Program-made: the position numbers and the translations under genes | The notes under the pieces: generated by a model | What the model was told of the DNA's origin: nothing | Seen by the model: the letters and a program-made list of their open reading frames with translations, nothing else | The model's database searches: none | Source of the DNA: Micromussa lordhowensis | Lineage: Eukaryota; Cnidaria; Anthozoa; Scleractinia; Lobophylliidae | DNA: 64,000 nt | NCBI GenBank assembly: GCA_964020085.1 | Contig: OZ026606.1 | Location: 15,665,349 to 15,729,348, forward strand | Direction: 5' to 3' | Shown: positions 23,897 through 34,700 of the stretch, piece by piece | How the letters are laid out: every line of letters starts with the position of its first letter | Numbering within the stretch: position 1 is the first letter of the stretch

Positions 23897-26800
23897 AGTT
23901 CTTGGATTAGAATCTTAGCAGCAACGGTGACTGGTTGAAGTAAGCCGAGTGGATCAAAGACTTTTGCTGTTTCTTGTAACACCTCTCTCTTGGTTGACAA
24001 TGGAGGGGTAGAGGTTGCTTGTTTGCATGAGAATCGTAGGGTGTCTGAAGTTATGTTCCAAAGCATGCCAAGTACTTTCTTAGTTGGGCTGGTGTCAAGG
24101 ACTTGATCCTTGGCTGCAAGGCGTTGAACACCAGGACTGTTTGAACTCCATGACCTGAGGTTGAAGCCCACTGGTGACATCTTGTTCCTGGCATCCTGGT
24201 AATAGTTGACTGCTGAACCATCATCGCTTGTTCCCGAGGCGAGGTCGTCCACGTACAGATTCCTTAGCATATCCAAGCTGATTTGGTCTGTAGACTGCGT
24301 GAGGTGCTTGTTGAGGGTGGCGTTTAAGATGAAGGGGGAACTTGTGGCACCGAACATAACAGACTTGAATCGGTACACAATGAATTCACTCTCTGGGTCA
24401 TCTGTATTAGATAGCCAGTAGAATCGCGTGACATCTCGATCGGCTTGGTCCAGGCTTACATGTAAAAATGCCTTTTCAATGTCTGTAGCTATGGCATACT
24501 TGTGAAGACGGAAGCGTAGAAGTATGCCAGTAAGGTCATTGAGAAGCGGAGGGCCTGGCTGTAAGCAATCATTCAAGCTGGGTTGTTCACCTTGTTTGAA
24601 GCTGCAGTCGTACACAATGCGTAGGGGAGTTGTGTTGGAGTCCTTGAGGATAGCATGATGAGGTATGTAATGACACTCTCCGTTGGTCAAATCTGGATTG
24701 TTCACCCTTTCAATAAAGCCTCGAGACAGCTGTTCTTGGATGACGTCATTGTACATGCGCAGTTTCTCAGGATCTGTAGTCAGTTTTCTGATCATGGAAC
24801 GGGTTCTGTGCTTAGTGACTTCTGCATTTGATGGTAGAGGGGGATGTTCTGGTCGCCATGGTAACTTTGCACTGTACCGGCCATCCTCCAACGTGATAGA
24901 CGAGTCTTGATAATACTTCAGAAAGTCAGGCATTTCTTCTGAGGAGTCTGGCTGAACACCAACTGATTCAATCTGCCAGAAACGTTCCAAATCAAACTGT
25001 TCTTGACGATGCTCGGTCACAACATTTAAAATAGAAGTGTTGAGGCTCTCTGAATGGTTACTGTTGGAGAGGGGGCCTGAGAGGAGGTACCCTATCTTTG
25101 ATTTGGCTGCTGTGGGACCTGGACCCTTGATAACTTCGTTTTCCACGATGTCCCAATAATGATCAGCACCGATTAGAATATCAACTGTGAAAGGTGAATC
25201 ATCAACGTTAATTTGTGCTAATGACAGTCCCTTTAGATGTGGCAAGTCCCTTACGTTGGCACCAGTGTAAGTAGTGAGCGGCGCAGCAATTGTTGGCACA
25301 ATGATCACGTGAATGGGAATGGTCTCCTCTTGAGCAGTTTTGAGATAAATGGTAGCAGTGTCAAGGCGTTTAACAGATGATGTGCTTCCACCAAAAGTTG
25401 ACAGAGATATTGTCTCGTGCGTTTCTGGTTTCAGATCAAGCTTGGTTGCTACGTCTGATGTAATGAAGGAGCGTTGAGAGCCTTCATCGAATAGAATGTG
25501 CGCACTGATGTGGTTGTTGTGACTTCCAATAGAAGCAACAGCTGTTTTTAGCAGAACGGGTGTCTGTCTGTCAGTATCGCCAATGTGATAGGATGAGACT
25601 GAAGGTGCTACAGTCTTGTCTGTGGCAAGTGTACTTGAAATCTTGTTTGCAGTTGTTGGTTCAGTGGATGACACTAGAGGTGGTGGTTCTACATTTTGAC
25701 AAAGACTGGTATGATGCTTTCGGTGGCATACCTTGCATCGGTTCCGTGACTTGCATTTAGATACTGAATGACGATTAAGACAGTTAAAGCATACCCTTGC
25801 ATCACGTACAATGGAGTATCTCTTTCCCTTATCTGTCACGACATTGCAATCATTTGGACTATGTTCGCCCTTACAGAAAAGGCATGTTCGTTTGGTGGGG
25901 CGCCGATCAGTGGGAGGAGGGAGAACAGGTGTATGTGGCTTCGAAGACGTGAGAAATGCAGCAGTAGCAGCAGTTGTTGAGTTGCTACTGAGTTCATAGT
26001 CACTAGAACTGTTCTGACCTGCTTCTAAGATTTCAATTTCATTCAAGATTGCCTTCCGCAAATTATCAAGCTGCCACTCCTTATTTCCATTTTGTCTTGC
26101 TAGATTCCTCTTAATCCCAGTAGGTAATTTCTTCTGAATGATGGGGACAAGAATATCTCCATACGTTTCTGTTTTCTTTCCTAGTGATTCAAGTCCCCTG
26201 ATGTGTGTCTCAGCTGAGTCGTAGAAAAGCCTTAGACTACTTAAATGGTCAGTGGGTGATGGAAGGATGAGTAGTGCCTCCATGTGTGCATTGATGATCT
26301 TGTGGGGTTGAGCGAATCTCTCTTTCAATAACTGAACACTCTTAGCATAATTGGCACTTGTTAATGGCAACCCGGCAATGACTCTATCAGCTCCGTCGCG
26401 TAACTGTGCTCTCAAATAATTGAACTTTTGGATATCACTGACTGAAGAGTTATCGTGTACTGCAGACCGGAAAGCGTCCCAAAACGATTGCCATTCAAGC
26501 GGGTTCCCATTAAACGATGGCAATACAAGTTTAGGTAAACGACTAGTTTGGAATGTACTCACCGGCGGCGGTGTAATCGGAGGATTCTCTGCTGAGGCGG
26601 CTGTGTTACGTTGAAAATCGCTATCTGACGTTCCAGTCGGCGGGGGTGAATTGGCTTGTTGACTTTCTTGTTCCGTTTGCGACGTAGATGGAATGGGTTG
26701 TTGAATTTCTTGTCCCCCTTGCGGCAAACTTGGCGGAGTACCGATAGTCTCAGGACTGTGAGACGACACGTGTTGACTGAGGTTCCCTTTGGCGAGTTCA

Positions 26801-27090
26801 ATTAAATTGTCGGTGATGCAAACTTTCTCCACGATAAGGCTGTCTAGTTCCTCTGCATCGAGTATTTCTACTTCGAGTTCTTCAGGAGTTTCCAGTAAAA
26901 CTGCTATCTTATCGTTAAGTTCCTTGAGGGTTTGTCTCTTTTGTTTCAGTTGGTCGACGAGCGACTTGAGTAAAGCAATCTCATTGTGAGTAATTGTGCC
27001 TTTTGCAGTTTCGTCGATTTTGTGTCTTAACTTGGTTAAATGCGCCTTGTGTGCTCTTCTCGAGGCTAGCAGTTTCGGTAATTCTTCCAT
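23830..27090 (-). CDS. BEL/Pao gag-protease-RT ORF, ends at a frameshift
   Basis: First part of the polyprotein, 1086 residues, starting MEELPKLL at 27090 just inside the 5' LTR. Order: a coiled-coil-like basic/acidic N-terminus; a Gag region with LPSFNGNPLEWQSFWDAF (about 190-205); zinc knuckles CLFCKGEHSPNDC and CFNCLNRHSVSKC (about 405-450); a retropepsin-like protease with LFDEGSQRSFIT (about 530); and RT with IATDIEKAFLHV and the catalytic YVDDLASG (about 948). The frame shifts by one base in an A-rich stretch near 23888, after QELWKK, so the RNase H and integrase follow in another frame. This is either a mutation, an assembly error in a short A run, or frameshift expression; the first two are more likely for this family. 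Confidence 0.94.
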   Translation of the reverse strand: MEELPKLLASRRAHKAHLTKLRHKIDETAKGTITHNEIALLKSLVDQLKQKRQTLKELNDKIAVLLETPEELEVEILDAEELDSLIVEKVCITDNLIELAKGNLSQHVSSHSPETIGTPPSLPQGGQEIQQPIPSTSQTEQESQQANSPPPTGTSDSDFQRNTAASAENPPITPPPVSTFQTSRLPKLVLPSFNGNPLEWQSFWDAFRSAVHDNSSVSDIQKFNYLRAQLRDGADRVIAGLPLTSANYAKSVQLLKERFAQPHKIINAHMEALLILPSPTDHLSSLRLFYDSAETHIRGLESLGKKTETYGDILVPIIQKKLPTGIKRNLARQNGNKEWQLDNLRKAILNEIEILEAGQNSSSDYELSSNSTTAATAAFLTSSKPHTPVLPPPTDRRPTKRTCLFCKGEHSPNDCNVVTDKGKRYSIVRDARVCFNCLNRHSVSKCKSRNRCKVCHRKHHTSLCQNVEPPPLVSSTEPTTANKISSTLATDKTVAPSVSSYHIGDTDRQTPVLLKTAVASIGSHNNHISAHILFDEGSQRSFITSDVATKLDLKPETHETISLSTFGGSTSSVKRLDTATIYLKTAQEETIPIHVIIVPTIAAPLTTYTGANVRDLPHLKGLSLAQINVDDSPFTVDILIGADHYWDIVENEVIKGPGPTAAKSKIGYLLSGPLSNSNHSESLNTSILNVVTEHRQEQFDLERFWQIESVGVQPDSSEEMPDFLKYYQDSSITLEDGRYSAKLPWRPEHPPLPSNAEVTKHRTRSMIRKLTTDPEKLRMYNDVIQEQLSRGFIERVNNPDLTNGECHYIPHHAILKDSNTTPLRIVYDCSFKQGEQPSLNDCLQPGPPLLNDLTGILLRFRLHKYAIATDIEKAFLHVSLDQADRDVTRFYWLSNTDDPESEFIVYRFKSVMFGATSSPFILNATLNKHLTQSTDQISLDMLRNLYVDDLASGTSDDGSAVNYYQDARNKMSPVGFNLRSWSSNSPGVQRLAAKDQVLDTSPTKKVLGMLWNITSDTLRFSCKQATSTPPLSTKREVLQETAKVFDPLGLLQPVTVAAKILIQELWKKILIGMTPFHLLLIKNGVL

Positions 27091-27091
27091 C

Positions 27092-27110
27092 CTGGTCCCG
27101 GCACCAAAAA
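27092..27110 (-). promoter_or_regulatory. probable tRNA primer binding site of BEL/Pao
   Basis: Immediately inside the 5' LTR the minus strand reads TGGTGCCGGGACC, which begins with the TGG complementary to a tRNA CCA end. The tRNA species is not assigned. Confidence 0.65.
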
Positions 27111-27381
27111 TGTGGGGAAGCAGGAAATACCACAGTGATAGGAACTCAACTATATTTCACTTTGGTTCGACAGCGTTACAAACATGGCGGTCATATTGAG
27201 CGAGCTTTTGAGCGGGAACGAAAAACGTGTTTTGTACCTTTCCCGAATAGTGACGTAAGCAATGACGAGAATAAACTACAGTAACGACCGCTGACCGGAA
27301 ATCACTCGAAATTAACAAATATCAGATAAAACTAATAGATTCAAAATAAACGTTCAAAGTCACTGTTTAAACTATTCTACA
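27111..27381 (-). repeat. 5' LTR of BEL/Pao element
   Basis: 271 bp, TG...CA termini on the coding strand, same sequence as 21299-21569 by eye. The outer border is CTATTCTACA followed by the GCAGT duplication. Confidence 0.93.
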
Positions 27382-27386
27382 GCAGT

Positions 27387-27522
27387 TTTTGAAAGACAAT
27401 TTCTCCCTGAATATTACACCCAAAGAACTAAAAATTTCACCATGTACTAAGTTTCACTAGCTCTTTAGCTGCCTGAAGTCAATTCATATCTATGTTGCCT
27501 TCTGTACGCAAAGCCGTATGCA

Positions 27523-27554
<32 letters not shown>

Positions 27555-28951
27555 TGAATCCGCCTATAAAAGTCAGTGTAGCCGTCAGACTGGTGGACTT
27601 TGAACGACGTCACTGTTATCCCTAGAGCTCTCTATTATTTGAATAAACTCCTTGTTAATGAGGCCGACGTCATCATCAGTCCAACTACCAACTACGAAAG
27701 AGGTCTTAAAATATTAGCTCATTTTGGCTGGATCAAAGGCGTTCTAAGTTGCCAAAGTTTTGACTGTTAGTTGAAACAAGATAAGTGATATTTTCCGGCT
27801 TATGGTTTCACCAGTTTCCCTCGGCCTTATATATTAGGAGGCCCACCGCAGCATTGATTCAAGCCTTGCTGGGTTCATTATTTTTTCAAGTTCAATTCGT
27901 AGTCGACTGTGTGATAAAGTGCGTTATAAGTTCGGGACTAAGACATCCCTGCGTCCTTTGAGTGAGATTAACCTGATGACTGGCTACCAATCACACGTTC
28001 CAGCCAGTGTAACGTTTGCAGTGTAATTCAGTCATACATTCCTCAACCCTAAAACCTCCAGCACTAATTGCTCCAAAACGTAGGGTATGACAGTTACTTA
28101 CAGATAAGTTATTTAGCTTCCCAGAGATGTAAATTGTCATTTTAATTTCTCACGTTTTGTCTAGGATAACTGTTGATTTACGAGACGTTGCATGATGCTG
28201 TGAAGTAAAGAAAAATATTGTCTTACTTGGATTTTGAAACTTCCTTTTCAAATACGTTTGTGTTTCGAGACATGGTGTCTCTGCCTTGACGTTGATCCTG
28301 TTAATTTTAGAAGTAATATCTTTAAATTGTGAAACTCTTCAAAGTATGCGATTAGTTAGTTTTGGTAAATTCGGATTTTATTATTTTAGTCGTCGAAAAT
28401 CATTTCACGAACTGAATTGTGTCAAACAGGGCGTTGTCTTCTGTTTACAGTTTTCTTTCATCCAGAGTTATTGTTGGCAAAGATAACCAGCGATTCTGAT
28501 AGATTGTAGGTATCGAGCAATATTTGTAAAATAGTTAGGATTGTAAAAAAGCAGCCATTACATGCAAACTGATTGGCTAGCTGGACGATGGACAGTGTAT
28601 GAAGAACATAAACTTCCATCAGTTGGATTAGAAATTTAGCATGTTAGTAGTGATTTTATAAGAAAGATGCAGGATGTCAAAAAATCATGCTAAAAGGAAA
28701 AGCGAAAACAGAGACAGGGAAGAAGTAATCATCGAAGAGAGCATAATAAATGGAGAAAACTTTACGATCATTAATTTATGTGTTCAGCCTCAATAGTGTT
28801 CCGCTGTATTGTCATTTCTGCTCCCGATCATGCATTGCCTGACTTGTTCAAAGTTATTTTAACCTGACCTGTTAAATCCAGCTGGAAACAATGATTTCTC
28901 TCTCTTGAAGCAACATAATTTTCTGATTACGTATGATACCAGTTTGAAGAG
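27387..28951. other. intergenic upstream of lectin gene
   Basis: No coding exon recognised. A CCTATAAAAGTC box at about 27564 could be a promoter element but no transcript model follows. A possible 66-residue frame at 28286 lacks motifs. Confidence 0.45.
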
Positions 28952-28958
28952 TATAAAT
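28952..28958 (+). promoter_or_regulatory. TATA box of lectin mosaic gene
   Basis: TATAAAT lies about 60 bp upstream of the signal-peptide ATG at 29012. That spacing would put transcription start near 28980-28985. This is inferred from position only. Confidence 0.5.
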
Positions 28959-29011
28959 TAAGACTCTGGCAGATTAGACGCAAAGACCACTACCCATCAA
29001 GACTCGACAAG

Positions 29012-31749
29012 ATGCGTTTGGGAATGTGTCTTCCACCTTTGCCTTCAATTTTGCTGTTTTTGGCAATTCTCGGAAATACCACTTTAGCAGTGAAAGGTAC
29101 GTTTACTATCAATTATCCTTGTTCTGGGAAAGAGCAATCATTCTAATTAAACTTCGACTATTCTATCGGAAGAAGGACTCCAGGTTTCGTTTCTTCAAAA
29201 TTATTTAATTGTTCCGAAATTTCACTTCGAGATCTTGCATAAAAGAAACGGCAGGTTTTATTTTAGGACGTACCTCGTTTACAATTTACCGCAATTATAT
29301 AGCTCTACACCTATCATATCTGCTTCAGGTAGCGCGTTCTTCAGCAGTTTTGAAAGCAATGAAGTGTCCTTGTTGTTCAATGCAAGAAGCTAAATGTACT
29401 ACAAAGGCGTGCATGGGCCAACATCTTGGTTCCTCGATCACAGACGGCAAGTTGCATCTGTGTGCAAATTAGCCGTTAAATTGTCATATAACCGAGCAGC
29501 TTTTATTCGTGCTGTTTGAAATCCTCGAAGGCATGTTTTCTGTCTTAACACGATGGTAGAAGTATACGACTTTTATCACCGACTCAGTGAAACATTGTCA
29601 AACATTTGCAGCAGACCGCCAAGTAAACGGTGACACGTTCCCTTTTACAGGAAAGCTGTTTTCTTTTTCTGCCCGTTATGAATTGCAAGATATAGTGGAA
29701 CGCTTCGGTATGTTAATAACTCGGATATTTAGAAATAAAGTTCTGTGGTCCATTTTTCTGTCAACGAATACCATAAATTGAAAATACATTAGTCTTATGT
29801 GAAAAAAAAAACAGATTTGTAAACGTACATGAAATGTTAGAAGGCGATCTAAACCACTGGTTGTTTCTATTATCTTAAAATTACTATCGTCTGCTTTGAA
29901 GGTATTAATCATTTTCAGAGGTCGCAAGCAGTGCATCTCACTTCGTTTGACTGCATTCCAAAGTTGACTATCATCCCACTAGAAAACAGCAGGATTTACA
30001 AAGATGACTTCAACTGGTTTGTTTTATTTCTCGATCGAGTATTTATCTTCTTGAATTTACGGGAATCAAGTCAAAATTCAATAAGGTTAAAAACTCAGTG
30101 TAAATCAGCAGCTTGGCTTTGAAAAGGTGGTCAAAACAGGTTCTTTAGAGAGACTGGGAGACTGGGCGGGGCTGGAGTTAATTGCAAAATACTGTACGTA
30201 CCGTCTAAGGGTTTGGAAGTAATGGATCCCTTTGTTTCGTGCCTATCACGTGACAACTTCTCGAACGTGCAAGAAGTCATCTTTGGCATAAAAAATAGAA
30301 AATTCTGTAAGATGACCTGGCTTGCTGTAAATCTTTAAGGGATTTGTTTTGATAGGTAGTTTTAATTACTTTTACAGAATTATTCAAAGGTCTCCCATTT
30401 CTATGAAAAAGTGCGTCACACAAAAGCGAAGAAAAACTATGAACTGCTCAAGGAAATAAAATGTGCTAATAAATGGAACAAAACTACTCAAATCAGTGCC
30501 GGGTAAAAATAATACCGATTCAGAAAGGCTAATTTGAAGGCGTCTAATTAGGCTGATGTATTATAAAAGTCAGTAAGTAGATCCATTCTTCAAAGCCGAG
30601 CCGTTCTGGTGAAAAAGCTGTCCTTATAAGTGTTACTATTACTGCCGATATTGATAAAACGATTGTGATGCTAATGAGCATGTCCCAGCATGGCACGCGG
30701 CTTTGGCTCGCATTGTGTCGATGGTGAGTTTCCCGTGAACCATTTTGAACATGATTGTTAAGCGAGCTATTGTGTTTGCAGCTCAGGTTGTTTAGCAAGT
30801 TAGAACTGTTCACGTTTCACACACATAACAGTTGTTAAAGTTTATTTCAGTTCTACGCTGTTCTCCTTTAATGTCTTGACCGTGCTTCTGGGTGAGTTAG
30901 TATGACATTAAGGTCATGCTGCAGGATATCAGTATCTTCTTGCCTTGTTACCAATGCATAGAATTGTTAGCTTTTAAGACTCTGATCACTAAACCCTCTT
31001 TAGCAGACGAAAAGAAGGTTTAATTGCCCTTTGTTTTTCTTTGGTTTTATTCCAAGTGTAATACTACACAAGAAGCCTTCTTTTTAATTCGTAAATTGGG
31101 GCGCTGTAAAGTAGGTCACGATTAGGGTAGAATTCCACCCATATTTCCGTTATTACTGAAGTAAGTGCAAACTCGTGTTGAGTGCAAACAGTAAACTAGT
31201 AAGTAAAACAAGCGTGATCTTCTATGATGGTCGAGCTTAGAACAATCTCGTTCCCAGAGCCCACATGTCTTTTGGTCAGCACCAAGACACGGTGTGAAGA
31301 CACGTGGGCTCTTGGAACGAGATTGAGCTTAGAAGGACAGGTACTTAGGTCTGTCAAATTTTACAAACTGGTGTCACGCAATAGATCTCAGTCGGTGACT
31401 ACGTGACTCATACACGGATTGTTTGTCACACAGCAAATGACAGTGAGATATTTTACGGCAGGGTTTATTCATCAAGCTAGAGAAATTTCCACCTTGCTGA
31501 CCGTGATATAAGTAACTTGTGGATCTGGCTGGCACTCAAAGGGATTTTATCCTGACCTGCAGACAGTCACAAATCTACTTTTTCCGTGACAGTTCAATAT
31601 GTTTTCAATTGTTTTTTCGTTTATTTCTTGTTTGGGGCCAGTTAGTCATATGCTTGTTTGTAAGTCCATAGGAATGAATTGGAAAGCTGTAGATGTTTAA
31701 TAATGATTATTACTGATTTGGATTGATACATCACACATGTATTGTAATA

Positions 31750-31796
<47 letters not shown>

Positions 31797-34700
31797 GATA
31801 ATGATAATGATAATGATAATGATAATGATAATGATAATGATAATGATAATGATAATGATAATGATAATGATAATGATAATGATAATGATATTGATATTGA
31901 TATTGATATTGATATTGATATTGATATTGATATTGATATTGATATTGATATTGATATTGATATTGATATTGATATTGATATTGCTAATGCTAATGCTAAT
32001 GCTAATGCTAATGCTAATGCTAATGCTAATGCTAATGCTAATGCTAATGCTAATGCTAATGCTAATGCTAATGCTAATGCTAATGCTAATGATAATGATA
32101 ATGCTAATGCTAATGCTAATGCTAATGATAATGATAATGATAATGCTAATGCTAATGCTAATGATAATGATAATGATAATGATAATGATAATGATAATGA
32201 TAATGATAATGATAATGATAATGATAATGATAATGATAATGATAATGATAATGATAATGATAATGATAATGATAATGATAATGATAATGATAATGATAAT
32301 GATAATGATAATGATAATGATAATGATAATGATAATGATAATGATAATGATAATGATAATGATAATGATAATGATAATGATAATGATAATGATAATGATA
32401 ATGATAATGATAATGATAATGATAATGATAATGATAATGATAATGATAATGATAATGATAATGATAATGATAATGATAATGATAATGATAATGATAATGA
32501 TAATGATAATGATAATGATAATGATAATGATAATGATAATGATAATGATAATGATAATGATAATGATAATGATAATGATAATGATAATGATAATGATAAT
32601 GATAATGATAATGATAATGATAATGATAATGATAATGATAATGATAATGATAATGATAATGATAATGATAATGATAATGATAATGATAATGATAATGATA
32701 ATGATAATGATAATGATAATGATAATGATAATGATAATGATAATGATAATGATAATGATAATGATAATGATAATGATAATGATAATGATAATGATAATGA
32801 TAATGATAATGATAATGATAATGATAATGATAATGATAATGATAATGATAATGATAATGATAATGATAATGATAATGATAATGATAATGATAATGATAAT
32901 GATAATGATAATGATAATGATAATGATAATGATAATGATAATGATAATGATAATGATAATGATAATGATAACGATAATGATAATTTGTATCCGGGGGCCA
33001 TGCAAATCATAACTATAAACTTAGAAAAGAGGTAAAAAAGTGATATCACAATATAAAACTAGTTTTAAAATGATTTAACAATCAGTAAGGGCATTATTTA
33101 CAAAGTTTTAAGCTTTGCCTTAAAGACGGACAATGCTTTGCTGTTTTTAATGTCATTGCCGAGGTTGCTCCAGTCCTTAGAGGCTTTACAAATGAAAGTT
33201 TGCTTGCCTCAATTGGTACGCACGAGAGGAAAGTGTAAATAATTGCTGCTACGAGTCTGATAACGTGCGGCTAACCCATAAGCGTGTCGTTATTTTTGTC
33301 ACCCCACAGTGTCTCAGTGGGATGATTGAGGAATTGCATAGTGTTGGCTCAGCATGTAAAGGCAAAAAAGATGTCGTATTCTCTTTATCATTCCAATCCT
33401 TTGATTGATCTTTGTACTGATAGTATCAATGTGCTCGGACCAAGACATAGTTTGGTTTATAACCGCTCCCAAGTACTTAAACGAGTCAGACTGGACCTTA
33501 CTTTTAGAGAAACGCCCATTAACCAGTTTAAGCTTCCGTGAGTTACCAAAAATTGTCACAAATAACTCGTGTGTATCCTTCATAATTACGAGCGAGCAAA
33601 ACGAATCAATTCCTGAGCGGTGATTGGATACCGGGCACTATTTGTGCGGGATTGCCCGCGTTATCCCGCAACGAAATGGTGTCCTGTTTAAGTAATAGAG
33701 CACTTTTTCTGTGTTTATATAGCCTCATCTAAACACGAGGAGGGTTGGGAGAATTCGAGACAGTTATGCAATAACTTTCAAGAATTCGCCCGACCCTCCG
33801 ACTGTTTAGATGAGGCTATATAAACACGGAAAAACGCTCTATTGCTTTTATAAAATAATTCTCAAAAATACGCACGAATCTAAAATGTCACAACCGTGTT
33901 TACATACTCTCATCTAAACACACCTATCGACCAATGAGAGCGCACGTAGTGGCTCAATTATTTGATAAATGTATATAATAAAAGCTTAATTTGTGAACAT
34001 GGCTATTTATATTATTGGCCTCGATCTTTTTTCGTGTGTTTATGGACCTCAAGGTCCATAAAAATAGCAGAAAAGATTTTGGCTAATATATAGCAATCTT
34101 TGACCTCACCATTGGTAAATAACTCGTATTTTTGTTTTTGGTTAATTAAAACCAGTCAGATCTTGACTCGTTTAATATTAAAGGGCGTTTCTTCGTTAGA
34201 ATCCTAGTAAATAAAAGTCCGTCTTTTTGTCTGTTCAGGGATTTCTCTGCTGCAAACTGGCAAGCTCAACATGTCGCAAACTTTTCAAGATTGGAGTTGT
34301 AGCAGTGGATGTTCACCTCCTCTAAATTGTCGACTGGCTATTTGTACGAACGTTGCATTTCCTCAAGCGTTCAGTGGATCAGCAAAAGTAAGTGTATAGA
34401 ATGACTGAACATCATATAATGTTTTATGAAAAACTTTAAAGTAAGAGAAAGGTGAATTGATCAACATCAGCTCAATATGAACTCAGTTAAATAACCTTGC
34501 TCTCCATGAGTTCTCGTAGCTCAGTGGATAGAGCGCGCGACCGGTGTTCGTGAGATCGTGGGTTCGATTCCTATCGGGGACTCAGATTTTTTCCTTGTTC
34601 CACGCTCGTGTCATGTTGATCAATTTACCTTTCACATTTTATTACCGAGCTCAAAATTAACCATCTTTATTCAGTTATTAACTTTGAAGTATTAAAGTTG

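Larger units (their letters stand above)
21294..27386 (-). mobile_element. full-length BEL/Pao LTR retrotransposon with 5 bp target duplication
   Basis: The element runs 21299-27381 and is flanked by direct GCAGT copies (21294-21298 and 27382-27386). The LTRs are 271 bp and looked identical on base-by-base reading, implying a recent insertion. On the coding strand they begin TGTAGAATAG and end CTTCCCCACA, a TG...CA pair. The coding strand is minus, so the 5' LTR is 27111-27381. The domain order gag, protease, RT, RNase H, integrase fits BEL/Pao. Confidence 0.95.

Noticed and set aside
27566..27572. TATA-like box CTATAAAAG as a promoter
   Set aside because: No first exon follows that fits any gene; the lectin gene has a nearer TATA box.
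30544..30813. 89-residue minus frame with a hydrophobic segment (ISITIVLSISAVIVTLIRTA)
   Set aside because: Inside intron 1 of the lectin gene on the opposite strand; no splice sites or family motif, so a chance frame is more likely.
31697..33049. Open frames of 424-450 codons on both strands (Ser-Leu, Ile, Asn-Asp and Ile-Met repeats)
   Set aside because: They are read-through of a hexanucleotide satellite with no stop in several frames.
34508..34590. Functional tRNA
   Set aside because: A and B boxes are good but the anticodon stem is mispaired; SINE or pseudogene preferred.
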